A stretch of 64,000 bases of DNA from the NCBI RefSeq assembly GCF_002929275.1, contig NZ_PJIK01000011.1, positions 1-64,000 of the forward strand, in the 5' to 3' direction. Numbering within the stretch: position 1 is the stretch's first letter; the number at the start of each line of letters is the position of its first letter. This DNA comes from Arthrobacter sp. ZGTC131 (GTDB lineage: Bacteria; Actinomycetota; Actinomycetes; Actinomycetales; Micrococcaceae). Shown in pieces: positions 34,090 to 42,543 of this stretch. Under the pieces are notes generated by a model. It was given only the letters and a program-made list of their open reading frames with translations, made no database searches and had not been told where the DNA came from. Position numbers and translations under genes: made by a program.

Positions 34090-34214
34090 TCAGGTGCCCT
34101 TAAACCGTCTGCTCTGACTCCCCTGGGAGCCAGAGCAGACGGCAATTCTTATCCATCTACAGCAGCCGCGCTGACCTGTACGGATGTATATCCCATGACA
34201 AGAAAGTTCGTGAA

Positions 34215-34934
34215 ATGCCCTCACTTAATGGAGCAGTCGTCCTCGTTACCGGAGCAAACGGCGGGATCGGGACCCACTTCGTCCACGACGCACTCGCCCG
34301 CGGCGCCAGCAAGGTCTACGCCACGGCCCGCACCCCCCGCGTCTGGGAGGACGAACGCATCGTTCCGCTCACCCTCGACGTCACCGACCCCGCTTCCATC
34401 CAGGCAGCCGTCGAGGCAGCCGGCGATGTCACGATGCTGATCAACAATGCCGGAGCTAACGTGCCGAGCCCGGGCATCCTCACCCACACCGATGAGGAAA
34501 TCCGCACCAATGTCGAGACGAACTTCCTCGGCCCGCTGTTCCTCGCCCGCGCGTTCGCACCAATCCTCTCGGCCAGAGATGAGTCGGTGATCATCGACAT
34601 CCACTCCGCACTGAGCTGGTACGCCGTCGCAGGCATCTACAGCGCCACCAAGGCCGCCCTCTGGTCGGCCACCAACTCACTGCGCCTGGAACTCGCCCCC
34701 GAAGGAGTCCACGTGGTGGGCGTGCACGTCGGGTGGGTTGACACGGCCATGGCCGCGCACTCTACCGATCCCAAAACGGACCCGGCCGACCTCGTATGCA
34801 CCGTGTTGGACGCCGTTGAAGCCGGCGAGTACGAGGTTCTCGCGGACGAGACATCCGTGCAGCTCAAGGCCGGACTCAGCGCCCCCATCGAGGCCTTATA
34901 CCCACAGTTACAGGGCACGAAGTTCGGGAGCTAG
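34215..34934 (+). CDS. short-chain dehydrogenase/reductase
   Basis: The 239-residue SDR has the NAD(P) loop VLVTGANGGIGTHFV, the NNAGAN motif, and the catalytic Ser and Tyr-x-x-x-Lys in SALSWYAVAGIYSATKAAL. It lies 125 bases after the OYE gene on the same strand and may be in the same transcript. It would oxidise or reduce an alcohol/ketone next to the ene-reductase step. The ribosome binding site is weak. Substrate unknown. Confidence 0.88.
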   Translation: MPSLNGAVVLVTGANGGIGTHFVHDALARGASKVYATARTPRVWEDERIVPLTLDVTDPASIQAAVEAAGDVTMLINNAGANVPSPGILTHTDEEIRTNVETNFLGPLFLARAFAPILSARDESVIIDIHSALSWYAVAGIYSATKAALWSATNSLRLELAPEGVHVVGVHVGWVDTAMAAHSTDPKTDPADLVCTVLDAVEAGEYEVLADETSVQLKAGLSAPIEALYPQLQGTKFGS

Positions 34935-34936
34935 CC

Positions 34937-35044
34937 ATGACAGCCACCCGGCAGCTCGCGCTCGTAACCGGTGCTTCCGCAGGCATCGGCAGGCATCGGC
35001 AAAGCCACGGCGATCGCACTCGCCGCCTTGGTGTCAAGCAGTAG
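34937..35044 (+). pseudogene. 5' stub of a second SDR gene with a 10 bp tandem duplication
   Basis: The stub opens MTATRQLALVTGASAGIG, a classic SDR start, two bases after the previous gene. GCAGGCATCG is then duplicated in tandem, shifting the frame. The undisturbed frame would continue KATAIALAAL before an unrelated junction. Only about 30 codons of the original gene survive. Confidence 0.6.
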
Positions 35045-35088
35045 ACGGCGCGGACGCATCATCATCTGCTAGCTGGCGTGGAATGCAT

Positions 35089-35116
35089 GAGGGCCGCAGC
35101 AAGAGCTGCGGCCCTC
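35089..35116. terminator. bidirectional terminator-type hairpin
   Basis: GAGGGCCGCAGC and GCTGCGGCCCTC are exact inverted 12-base arms around AAGA. It lies between the converging SDR side and the minus-strand hydratase gene. Confidence 0.75.
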
Positions 35117-35136
35117 ACTCGTGTGGCTGGCTGGTG

Positions 35137-35967
35137 TCAGGGTTGCTGGTTGGCGATGCCGATGTATTCGCCGAGTCGGTATTCGAGGTCGATGCCGGTC
35201 TGCTCTGCAAGCGCCTGGGTTCCTGCGGCGCGAGTGAGGAATCCAGGCAGGGTGAGGGAGTGCGCGAACTCGCCGTAGGCGGCGACGAGGTCCGCGTCCG
35301 GTGGTAGTGAAGCCCTGTTGATCATGGCCTTGGCCGATGCCAGGGAGGTGCGGTCGAAGGACGCGAGCCGAGCGACGATGGCGTCGACGTAGGAATCCAG
35401 TTCGGCGTCGGGCAAGGCGCGGGTGATCCAGCCCCATTGCTCGGCGGTGGATGCGTCGTAGTCGGCGCTGGTGAGGATGACCTCCAGTGCCCGGTCACGA
35501 CCGATGGTTCGCGGAAGCCGCTCTGTGCCGCCACCGCCGGGCAGCAGACCACTGCCGACCTCGGGCTGACCGAAGATCGCCTTCTCGCGGCTGGCGTAGC
35601 GCAGGTCGAACGCGAGTGCGAGTTCATTGCCCCCGCCACGGGTGCGGCCTCTGATGGTTGCGACGGTGATGTAGGGGGCCTTGGAAAGCTTAAGGACCAG
35701 GTCGGTCCACACCGGTACTGCTCCCTCGCCTTCGGGGGCGGGAAAGTCTGCCGCCGCGGCGAGATCGAAGTGGTTGTAGAAGAAGTCGGGCACACTGCTG
35801 TCGAACACGACGACCTGGACATCGGGATCGGCCGCCAACTCGTCGACGATCCCGGTGAGACGGAGGACGGTCTCGCCGACGATGAGGTTCACGGGCGGGT
35901 TCGCGAAAGTGATCTTCGCGACCTGTGGTGAGGTGCGTTCGTAGTGGATGGTGCTCTGCTTGGTCAT
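35137..35967 (-). CDS. enoyl-CoA hydratase/isomerase-family protein
   Basis: The 276-residue protein has crotonase-fold features: ITFANPPVNLIVGETVLRL, VVVFDSSVPDFFYNHFDL (oxyanion region), TIRGRTRGGGNELALAFDLR and FGQPEVGSGLLPGGGGTERL. The Gly-rich oxyanion pair is conserved. The Glu of FGQPEVG sits where one catalytic acid is found, while the other position is less typical, so the chemistry may not be simple hydration. It is the last gene of a minus-strand set with two hydrolases and a quinone oxidoreductase under TetR-2. The set suggests breakdown of a cyclic or branched carbonyl compound. Confidence 0.85.
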   Translation of the reverse strand: MTKQSTIHYERTSPQVAKITFANPPVNLIVGETVLRLTGIVDELAADPDVQVVVFDSSVPDFFYNHFDLAAAADFPAPEGEGAVPVWTDLVLKLSKAPYITVATIRGRTRGGGNELALAFDLRYASREKAIFGQPEVGSGLLPGGGGTERLPRTIGRDRALEVILTSADYDASTAEQWGWITRALPDAELDSYVDAIVARLASFDRTSLASAKAMINRASLPPDADLVAAYGEFAHSLTLPGFLTRAAGTQALAEQTGIDLEYRLGEYIGIANQQP

Positions 35968-36019
35968 GTTCTGCTCCAGACGAGCGATCGATATCGCAAT
36001 AGGTAGGTTTCGGTGTCGG

Positions 36020-36886
36020 TCAGGGGGCGAGGAAGTCGACGGCGACGGGGGCGAACTTCTCGTGGTACTGGAAGATGCCGCCGTGCCCGGAGTCGGGGTA
36101 GATGATCAGTTCGGATCCCGCGATGCGGCGGTGCATATCCTCGGAGAGGATGGAGGGCACCATGCGGTCGTTGTCGCCGTTGGCGATCAGGGTGGGCTGG
36201 GTGATCTTGGACAGGTCGGCGGGCGCCGAGCGGCCCCATTTCTTGATCGCCTTCAGCTGGGTTAGGAAGGCCTTCACGCTGACCGGGGCGTCGCGGTCGG
36301 CGGTGCGCTCCTCGAGCCGTTTTACGAATGCTTTCGCGGCGGGCTTGCCCGCCGCGTCGCGGTTGAAGAAGAGGAATTCCTTGGCGTCGGACCGGGTCAG
36401 GGCGGCGCGAAGGATGTCGTAGTAGGTGGTTCCGGCGACCTTGTCGATGTCCTTGCCACCGGCGGGGCCGGTACCGGTCAGGACGAGCTTGCGGACGAGC
36501 TCCGGGTGCTTGGCAATCAGGGCCTGGGCAACCATGCCGCCGAGGGAGAAGGAGAAGATGTCGATCTTCTCGTGTCCGAGGGCTTTGATGAACGTGTAGG
36601 CGTCATCGGCCATCGCCTCGATGCTGTCGGGCACCTGGCCGGTGGAAGCCCCGACACCTTGGTTGTCGAAGGTGATGACGTGATGGTTTTTTGCGATGGG
36701 GTCGATGATGCGGGGCTCCCAGTTGTCCAGGTTCGCGGCGAGGTGGACGAAGAAGATGACGGGGATCCCGCCCGTGGGTCCCAGCTCGCGGTAGGCGTAG
36801 CTGACGCCGCCGGCGCTGATGGTCCGGGCCGGGGCTTTGGCATAGGAGGTGATGACGGGTTCATTCAAGGTGTCGTGCTTATTCAT
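36020..36886 (-). CDS. alpha/beta-hydrolase (copy 1)
   Basis: The 288-residue protein starts at ATG 36886 with AGGAG upstream; an open extension to 36958 lacks support. The fold markers are FVHLAANLDNWEPRIIDPIA, the nucleophile elbow FSFSLGGMVAQALI, an Asp in ANGDNDRMVP and the His in YPDSGHGGIFQYHE. Motifs and order mirror the second hydrolase at 38013, so the pair is an old duplication. It probably hydrolyses an ester, lactone or C-C bond in the pathway of this cluster. Confidence 0.87.
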   Translation of the reverse strand: MNKHDTLNEPVITSYAKAPARTISAGGVSYAYRELGPTGGIPVIFFVHLAANLDNWEPRIIDPIAKNHHVITFDNQGVGASTGQVPDSIEAMADDAYTFIKALGHEKIDIFSFSLGGMVAQALIAKHPELVRKLVLTGTGPAGGKDIDKVAGTTYYDILRAALTRSDAKEFLFFNRDAAGKPAAKAFVKRLEERTADRDAPVSVKAFLTQLKAIKKWGRSAPADLSKITQPTLIANGDNDRMVPSILSEDMHRRIAGSELIIYPDSGHGGIFQYHEKFAPVAVDFLAP

Positions 36887-36970
36887 GATGGTTCTCCTGT
36901 GAAGTGAGTTGCTGAGGTGAGTCGTTGATCGTTTGGTGAAGATGGGGCGTGGTTCCACTGTGTGTTGTGT

Positions 36971-37966
36971 TCAGGGGTTGCTGATGACGGCCTTGCCGCG
37001 GATGCCGCCCTTTTCCACGCCCTGAAGAGCCTGAACAGTCTGGTCAAAGGGGAAAACCCGTCCGACGACAGGGCGGAGGGCGCCGTCGTCGATGAGGGCG
37101 GTGATCTGGCGCAGCTGGTCACCGCTCGCGCGCATGAACAGGAACTCGTAGCTGACGCCCAGCTTCCTGGCCTGGCGGCGGATGCCTGCGCTCAGGGCAG
37201 TGACGATCAGGCGCACTACTGGATTCATGCCCGCCTCGCGGGCAAATGCCGGGTCAGGAGGCCCGACGATCCCGATGGCCTTGCCGCCGGGCTTGAGGAT
37301 GCGCAGGGACTTCTTGAGGTTCTCTCCGCCAAGGCTGTCCAGCACCAGGTCGTAGCCGCCCAGGAGCTGTTCGAAGTCCTGGCTGCGGTAGTCGATGGCG
37401 ATGTCGGCGCCGAGTTCCCGCACGAACTCCAGGTTCCCGGCACTTGCGGTGGTCGCGACGGTCGCGCCGAGGTGCTTGGCGAGCTGGATCGCGATTGATC
37501 CGACTCCCCCTGCACCGGCGTGGATGAGGACCTTCTGCCCCGGCTGGACATTGCCGCGCTCAACGAGCGCCTGCCACGCGGTCAAGGCGACCAAGGGCAG
37601 GGAGCCGGCCTCCTCCATGCTGATCGATGCCGGCTTGAGCGCCAGATCTGCCTCGTCGACGGCGATCCGCTCGGCGAACGTGCCGATCCTGCCCTGGTGG
37701 GGGCGGGCGTAAACCTCATCCCCCGGCTTGAACGCGCGCACCTTCGATCCGACACGGATGACGGTCCCGGCCACATCGTTGCCGGGGATCAAAGGAAGCT
37801 TGTAAGGCAGGATCTGTTTGAACTCGCCGGCGCGGATTTTTTCGTCGAGCACGTTCAGCCCTGCGGCCTGCACCCGCACGAGCACATCCCGCTCCCCCAC
37901 TGTCGGCTCGGCGACCTCCGATTCCTGCAGCGGACCCTTGTATTCATTGATGACGAACGCTCTCAT
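36971..37966 (-). CDS. zinc-independent quinone oxidoreductase / MDR-superfamily NADP enzyme
   Basis: The 331-residue protein starts at ATG 37966 (GAAGGAGC upstream). The GroES-like part has PLIPGNDVAGTVIRVGSKV and AFKPGDEVYARP. The Rossmann part has VLIHAGAGGVGSIAIQLAKH, the AxxGxxG loop of quinone oxidoreductases, and VLDSLGGENLKKSL. Structural zinc Cys residues are absent. It would reduce a quinone or enone with NADPH. It lies between the two hydrolases on the minus strand. Confidence 0.88.
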   Translation of the reverse strand: MRAFVINEYKGPLQESEVAEPTVGERDVLVRVQAAGLNVLDEKIRAGEFKQILPYKLPLIPGNDVAGTVIRVGSKVRAFKPGDEVYARPHQGRIGTFAERIAVDEADLALKPASISMEEAGSLPLVALTAWQALVERGNVQPGQKVLIHAGAGGVGSIAIQLAKHLGATVATTASAGNLEFVRELGADIAIDYRSQDFEQLLGGYDLVLDSLGGENLKKSLRILKPGGKAIGIVGPPDPAFAREAGMNPVVRLIVTALSAGIRRQARKLGVSYEFLFMRASGDQLRQITALIDDGALRPVVGRVFPFDQTVQALQGVEKGGIRGKAVISNP

Positions 37967-38012
37967 GTTTCTTGCTCCTTCTAGGCGTGTGGTGAAGTTG
38001 GTTGGATTGCCG

Positions 38013-38861
38013 TTAGCGGCGGAGGAAATCCCGAGCAGCGTCGACGAACGCGCGCTGGTTTTGGAAGGCGACGCCATGCCCGGAATCCGGGAACACCAGG
38101 ACCGAAGCGTTCGGTAGCTGCCGGGTGAGTTCGGTCGCGTTTGCAGGCGGCACCATATGGTCGCTGTCTCCGTGAACGATGAGCACCGGGCCTGTGAACT
38201 GCGAAAGATCAGCGGGCTGCTGCAGCCCCCACCGGTGCACCGCGGCCAACTGCGCCCGATAGACCCTCGGTGTGACCGGCTTATCGCGTGCGGCGGTGCG
38301 CTCCTTCAGCCGCGCCAGATACTCGCCCGCGGCCTTCTTCCCCGCGGAGGTGCGGGTGAAAAACAGCAGTGCCTTCGGATCCCTGAACGTCAGGACCGCC
38401 CGCAAGGAAGTCGAGATGGTGAAACGGGTCATCTCGGTAAGCCCAGGTCCTCCGGCGGGGCCGGACCCGGCGAGGATAAGCCGATCAATCAGTTCCGGCA
38501 CCCGGGAGGCAATCGCCTGAGCGACCATGCCACCCATCGACAGGCCGAACACGTCGACCCGGTCGTACCCAAGAGCATGGATCACCGCCACCATATCCTC
38601 GGCCATATCCTCGATCGACTCACGGATGCGACCCGTCGAGTCGCCGACACCGCGGTAACCCACAGCGATCACGCGACGGTCCTCAGCCAGGCCATCCACG
38701 ATCCGAGGATCCCAGCTGTCCAGATTCGCCCCGAGATGGGTCAGAACAACCAACGGGACACCGGCGTGGGGGCCAAACTCGCGATACGCGAACTCTGCGC
38801 CCGACGCCTGGATTCTCAGCGTCGGTGAATTCCGGCCCCGAGTCCTGAGTTGCTCTGACAT
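38013..38861 (-). CDS. alpha/beta-hydrolase (copy 2)
   Basis: The 282-residue protein shows VVLTHLGANLDSWDPRIVDG, the nucleophile elbow VFGLSMGGMVAQAIA, HGDSDHMVPP and FPDSGHGVAFQNQR. I place the start at ATG 38861 with GGAG 7 bases upstream; the frame extends to 38909. It is the first gene of the minus-strand operon and is divergent from TetR-2, with an operator-like palindrome in the gap. It shares the spacing of all motifs with copy 1 at 36020. Confidence 0.87.
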   Translation of the reverse strand: MSEQLRTRGRNSPTLRIQASGAEFAYREFGPHAGVPLVVLTHLGANLDSWDPRIVDGLAEDRRVIAVGYRGVGDSTGRIRESIEDMAEDMVAVIHALGYDRVDVFGLSMGGMVAQAIASRVPELIDRLILAGSGPAGGPGLTEMTRFTISTSLRAVLTFRDPKALLFFTRTSAGKKAAGEYLARLKERTAARDKPVTPRVYRAQLAAVHRWGLQQPADLSQFTGPVLIVHGDSDHMVPPANATELTRQLPNASVLVFPDSGHGVAFQNQRAFVDAARDFLRR

Positions 38862-38901
38862 ATTCATCTCCGCTGTTGGGTCTTTCTCGGCATACCCGAG
38901 T

Positions 38902-38919
38902 AGACTCAATTATGAGCAT
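38902..38919. promoter_or_regulatory. operator-like site between hydrolase operon and TetR-2
   Basis: AGACTCA-ATTA-TGAGCAT aligns with the perfect palindrome at 32890-32907 (5 of 7 left-arm bases, all right-arm bases). Another half-site (ACTCAATTA) follows at 38920. It lies between the divergent starts at 38861 and 38950. Confidence 0.65.
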
Positions 38920-38949
38920 ACTCAATTATCCTGTCAAGGGAGAGCCATC

Positions 38950-39585
38950 ATGAGAGGTCCAGGAGCGCCGATAGGGCGCCGGGAGCGGTCGAAACAGGAC
39001 AAGCGGGAGCGGATCAGGGATGCCGCGCGGGAATTGTTTGCCCTGCATGGCGTGGGTGGTGTGACAACCCAGCAGATCGCCGACCATGCTGATGTCGCGA
39101 TCGGAACCCTGTACCTGTATGCGGCAACGAAAGCGGAGTTGTTGATCATGGTGCAGAACCAGAAGTTCGCGACGGCGATCGATGACGGCCTTGCCGCGGC
39201 ATCCACAGCTACAGGCACGATCGATGAGGTGCTGGCAGTGATACGCCCCGTCGTGAGCTGCCTGCGCGAGCACGTCGAGAACGGCCGCACCTATCTGCAC
39301 GAACTCATTTTCGGTGACCCCACCGAACCCTATCGGCGCGAAGGACTCACTCTAGCGGCCCGCCTGGAGGGAGGTCTCGCGACTCTGCTCGCGCGTGACC
39401 AGCGGATTAACCCCCAGGATGCAGGCACGCTGGCGCGGGTGATCACTGCCATCCTCCACCTCAGCACCACCGCAACCGTCTACATGGACCGCAGCGTCGA
39501 GGAGATTCTCGCCGACCTTGGCGAACAAACTCAGTCCATCCTGGCCCAGCGCCATCGTGGGGATGAGGTCAGGCGGCTCGGGTGA
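38950..39585 (+). CDS. TetR-family repressor (TetR-2)
   Basis: The 211-residue protein starts at ATG 38950 (AAGGGAGAG upstream). The helix-turn-helix is RIRDAARELFALHGVGGVTT followed by QQIADHADVAIGTLYLYAAT. The ligand domain keeps NGRTYLHELIFGDPTEPYRR. It is a close relative of TetR-1 at 32233-32859, with nearly the same recognition helix, matching the near-identical operators. It likely controls the divergent hydrolase, oxidoreductase and hydratase operon and may cross-talk with the OYE promoter. Confidence 0.88.
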   Translation: MRGPGAPIGRRERSKQDKRERIRDAARELFALHGVGGVTTQQIADHADVAIGTLYLYAATKAELLIMVQNQKFATAIDDGLAAASTATGTIDEVLAVIRPVVSCLREHVENGRTYLHELIFGDPTEPYRREGLTLAARLEGGLATLLARDQRINPQDAGTLARVITAILHLSTTATVYMDRSVEEILADLGEQTQSILAQRHRGDEVRRLG

Positions 39586-39679
39586 TGCGTAGAGGACCAC
39601 CTGGTCTGGGTGGATCCTGGGGGATGCGATGCGGACCTTTGCCAGGACGCTGCCGGGGAAGTTGGCGCCTGGACAGATC

Positions 39680-39890
39680 GCGTCATCTTGCGCGCTCAAG
39701 GGTCCCCTTCACGCGGGCGCCAACGAAGCCGTCATGCACACCTTTGACGAGATCGGCGTCCGTCCGGAGGAATCGCTAGAGGAGGCAGCAGCCCAGGCCA
39801 AGGCCTGGATGGAACATGCGCTGGCTAACAAGAAGAAGGTGATGGACTTCGGGCACCGCGTGTACAAGCACGGCGATTCCCGAGCACGGA
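39680..39890 (+). pseudogene. citrate/methylcitrate synthase remnant
   Basis: ALKGPLHAGANEAVMHTFDE then EESLEEAAAQAKAWMEHALA and KKVMDFGHRVYKHGDSRA match the central catalytic region of 2-methylcitrate/citrate synthases, including the His of FGHRVYKHGD. The sequence stops at about 39890 and runs into other debris. Both ends of the gene are missing. Confidence 0.65.
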
Positions 39891-40017
39891 CACCACCGTC
39901 AGTTACCGCGACCGCTACAACTGGGATGGCACCATGTCCACGGATACTGGGCCGGCAAACATCACCGACAACATCTTGGACGCCTCTGAACTGGCGGGCA
40001 TGTCCGAGGAGCTTTGA

Positions 40018-40174
40018 ACAACGGCGTGACAGAAGAGCAGATCCAGGAGGTCCTGCTACAGACTTTCGTCTATTGCGGGGCGCCAGCGGCATTGGAAGCT
40101 TTCCGGATCGCCGAGCAAACTATTTCGGCCTACAAGGAACTGGACGTCCCCTCGGCAAATGAATACGCCCCCTA
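40018..40174 (+). pseudogene. carboxymuconolactone decarboxylase-family remnant
   Basis: NNGVTEEQIQEVLLQTFVYC then GAPAALEAFRIAEQTISAYK is the closing segment of the CMD/AhpD-like family ('nGlt-eEi-EvllqtaiYcGvPaa--af'). The first half with the CxxC or active-site part is absent. Confidence 0.6.
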
Positions 40175-40234
40175 GCGAATTCAGGTTTCAACCCTTGCTC
40201 CCCTGCCCGCTCCTTTCAACCCCTCGTTATTTGG

Positions 40235-40470
40235 GCGACTGTGTGCATCAAGCCCTCGACCAGGCCCGCGACGGCGGAGTGATCGTGGTGCACACCCTGA
40301 CCGGCTGGGCCGGGCCGTCCGCGACAGCTAAACCTCATCCACGACCTTGCAGACCGCGGTGTCAGAGTCCGGAACCTGGCTGACCCGGTCCGGGTTGATT
40401 CCGCTAATCCGGAGGATCCCATTTCGCAGTTGGCAGTGGTGATGCTCGCGCTCTTCGCTTTGAAGGTGCC
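40235..40470 (+). mobile_element. serine resolvase/invertase remnant
   Basis: HQALDQARDGGVIVVHTL and, after frameshifts, NLIHDLADRGVRVRNLADPV and QLAVVMLALFA match the middle of Tn3-type resolvases ('al-qaR-GDvivVwrLDRLgR-l-dll-lv--L-erGv-f-sL'). The catalytic N-terminal Ser region and the DNA-binding end are missing. It is the only site-specific recombinase trace in the island. Confidence 0.6.
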
Positions 40471-40515
40471 GTGAGGCAATGAGTAAATTCGTTTGCTCGC
40501 GGTAGATTGAAGGAC

Positions 40516-40656
40516 ATGGTTGACTACCGGGGTTATCCGAAGTGCGGGAGTGCGACGCTGCGCATCGAGGATAAGAATGGCCGCTGCGGTGTGGGCAAAT
40601 GTGGGTACAAAAGTTGCGACTTCTTCAATGAAGGTGGTCGGCCAAGGCAGCCATGA
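40516..40656 (+). CDS. possible 46-residue zinc-ribbon-like protein
   Basis: An ATG at 40516 gives MVDYRGYPKCGSATLRIEDK, GRCGVGKCGYKSCDFFNE and a stop at 40656. Four Cys suggest a small zinc ribbon. The ribosome binding site is too close to the ATG, and the 3' end overlaps the convergent pRiA4b-type gene, so it may be a remnant. Confidence 0.3.
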   Translation: MVDYRGYPKCGSATLRIEDKNGRCGVGKCGYKSCDFFNEGGRPRQP

Positions 40657-41161
40657 TCTCCTCGTAGCCGGGAAAACCTCCGGAGTCTTCCAGTGGGCCG
40701 CGCCTAACGCCGTCGATCAGTCGGGTCGGCAGGCTGTCTTTCTCCTCGGGCCGGCGGGAAACCAGCTCGAGCCGGTGAAGCCAGCTGTCACCAAAGTCGT
40801 ATTCGTAGAACGCTCCGCCCGACCCCAGCGCCAGCAGCTGATCCAGGGAACAGTCCTCCTCGGGCCTGTCGCCCGGTTCTTCGCACCACTGCCTTGGAAG
40901 CCACTGCGGGACTTCCAAGAATTCGCCGTCGACCGGCAGTAGCGGAGCGAACGGGTCGCACGTTACAAACCGGTGCAGGTGCGCGTCTTTCCAGCCAAAT
41001 GCTGCCTGCAGGACCTGATGTACTTGGCTCAAAGCCAGGGAGCCCCGGCCCTCGAACCGACGCCAAATGGCAGGCTCGCTGTCGACAAGCTCCACGCGAA
41101 GCTCCAGGACCGAGTCCTGTGTAGCACATATCCCGGCCTCGAATTTGTTCATGGCACCCAT
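40625..41161 (-). CDS. plasmid pRiA4b ORF-3-like / IS1096 TnpR-like protein
   Basis: The 178-residue protein matches the pRiA4b ORF-3 family: ELRVELVDSEPAIWRRFEGR at the start, LSQVHQVLQAAFGWKDAHLH, YEYDFGDSWLHRLELV and GPLEDSGGFPGYEEIMAAL. These proteins are passengers of IS1096-type elements and plasmids; their role is unclear. The start at ATG 41161 has GAGG about 9 bases upstream; an open extension upstream looks accidental. It is apparently intact, unlike the recombination genes around it. An ISL3/IS1096-type transposase end lies far away at 17620. Confidence 0.8.
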   Translation of the reverse strand: MGAMNKFEAGICATQDSVLELRVELVDSEPAIWRRFEGRGSLALSQVHQVLQAAFGWKDAHLHRFVTCDPFAPLLPVDGEFLEVPQWLPRQWCEEPGDRPEEDCSLDQLLALGSGGAFYEYDFGDSWLHRLELVSRRPEEKDSLPTRLIDGVRRGPLEDSGGFPGYEEIMAALADHLH

Positions 41162-41608
41162 TTTTACAGGCCTCACGGCCCTACAAATAAGAGGGGTGAC
41201 CTCTCCCCCGCTGCGGCCCATAGCCTGACGAAGGTTCATTATCGGCGTTTGAAAATGAGTGGGGGAGTGCCCGAGAAAGGGGGCTGTCTCCCACCGACCA
41301 GGCACCAGGCCAGGAACACGGACATGGAGCCAAAGTGGCTTGCCGCCCTGATTCAAGGTGATGATCGTGCGGGCGAAATAGACCGTGTTCCAGAGGACGA
41401 TGTGTGGGTGAAATGATTAGCGGTGCTGTTCGAAGCTGCGGTCGTGGTTCTCTCCAAGGCGGTTGAAGAACACCGCCCGGGCCAGGGTATTCCGGGCCTA
41501 GTCCTTGTTCCAGACTCAGACTCCGCCCCGAGAGAAAGCTGTCGACCCGGCTACGAGGATCGGCTCACTTGGCGCTCCCGCATTGGCCGGTGCCCATAAT
41601 AGGTTGCG
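41162..41608. other. no supported gene
   Basis: Nothing recognisable lies between the pRiA4b-type gene start and the HxlR stop. Open frames here have no ribosome binding site or family match. Confidence 0.4.
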
Positions 41609-42076
41609 TCAGGGGGTGGTGACGCGAACGAACTCCACATCCTCGTGGGCAACGAGCGTTCCACCTGCACTGACCAAGCTTGCTCGCACACGCTCTTTGC
41701 CGTCACGAGTCACTGGAAGTACGCTCAAACCTTGGTCTCGCGGGAGGTATTCCTCGCCCCATTGCTGCATTGCTATCAGCACGACCTTCAGTTCACTACC
41801 TGCTGCGGTCAGTCCGTAGCCATCGCGCGTGCGCTGCCCTGGTTCCTGGTAGGGAATCCTCTCTAGGATTCCATGCTCCACCAGCGCGTCAAGTCGCGCG
41901 CTGAGCACGTCAGTTGCCATGCCCAAGGAATCCCGGAATTGCGCGAAAGTGCGCTTGCCAAGGTGTGCCTCGCGAAGCAGGAGAAAGCTCCATGAATCGC
42001 TGAGAACCCCCAGACTGCGTGCTATGGCACATTGGCCCGTCACTGCATCCGTCAAGGCTTGCGACATTCTGGGCAT
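41609..42076 (-). CDS. HxlR-family transcriptional regulator
   Basis: The 155-residue protein has the HxlR winged-helix pattern: CAIARSLGVLSDSWSFLLLR, KRTFAQFRDSLGMATDVLSA, RLDALVEHGILERIPYQEP and YGLTAAGSELKVVLIAMQQW. The leading Cys, often a redox sensor in the family, is present (GQCAIAR). The ATG at 42076 is preferred over a TTG two codons upstream. It lies directly downstream of the tautomerase on the same strand and probably regulates it or the nearby exporter in response to electrophiles. Confidence 0.87.
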   Translation of the reverse strand: MPRMSQALTDAVTGQCAIARSLGVLSDSWSFLLLREAHLGKRTFAQFRDSLGMATDVLSARLDALVEHGILERIPYQEPGQRTRDGYGLTAAGSELKVVLIAMQQWGEEYLPRDQGLSVLPVTRDGKERVRASLVSAGGTLVAHEDVEFVRVTTP

Positions 42077-42150
42077 GTTCAAATCCTAACTCTGGCTCTC
42101 TACGACTAATCCAAGGGCATTCGGCCACAGCAGGCGCATGGGGCACCGAC

Positions 42151-42543
42151 TCAGCTGCCCGGCGCGAGCTGCAGCTCTCCCCTGCCGAAGGAGAAATTCT
42201 CCTTCGGCACTGGAATCAGTGCGATGAATACGTCGTCAGCACAGATACCCAGCGTGGCGACGGTATTCTCGCAGATTGCCTTCGTCAACATTCTCTTGTC
42301 CGTCAAGGGTCGCTCGGCAGTGAAGAGCACGGTGATGATGACTGCATCGCCGCTTCGATTCATCCCCATGTATCCGGGGTCCAAGTACAGCTCGTCCGGG
42401 TGGTGCGAGGTGATTGCGACGAACTGATCCTCGGCAGGAATCCCCAGAGCCTCGTTTAGCGCCCGCGGCAGCGCCCCTGCCAGCGCACGCTTCTGGACTG
42501 AGGAGAATCGATCCTCGGGGATATGAACCTGAAATACCGGCAC
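42151..42543 (-). CDS. tautomerase-superfamily protein with predicted N-terminal Pro
   Basis: The 130-residue protein has the tautomerase pattern with a TSHHPDELYLDPGYMGMNRS core and VIITVLFTAERPLTDKRMLT. The frame opens at TTG (MTVP...), but the GTG two codons later (42543) has AGGAG at a 9-base spacing and yields a protein beginning Met-Pro-Val. After Met removal that gives the Pro-1 that acts as catalytic base in this superfamily. I therefore choose GTG. Substrate unknown; possibly a keto-enol or halogenated acid. It is followed by an HxlR regulator. Confidence 0.8.
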   Translation of the reverse strand: MPVFQVHIPEDRFSSVQKRALAGALPRALNEALGIPAEDQFVAITSHHPDELYLDPGYMGMNRSGDAVIITVLFTAERPLTDKRMLTKAICENTVATLGICADDVFIALIPVPKENFSFGRGELQLAPGS

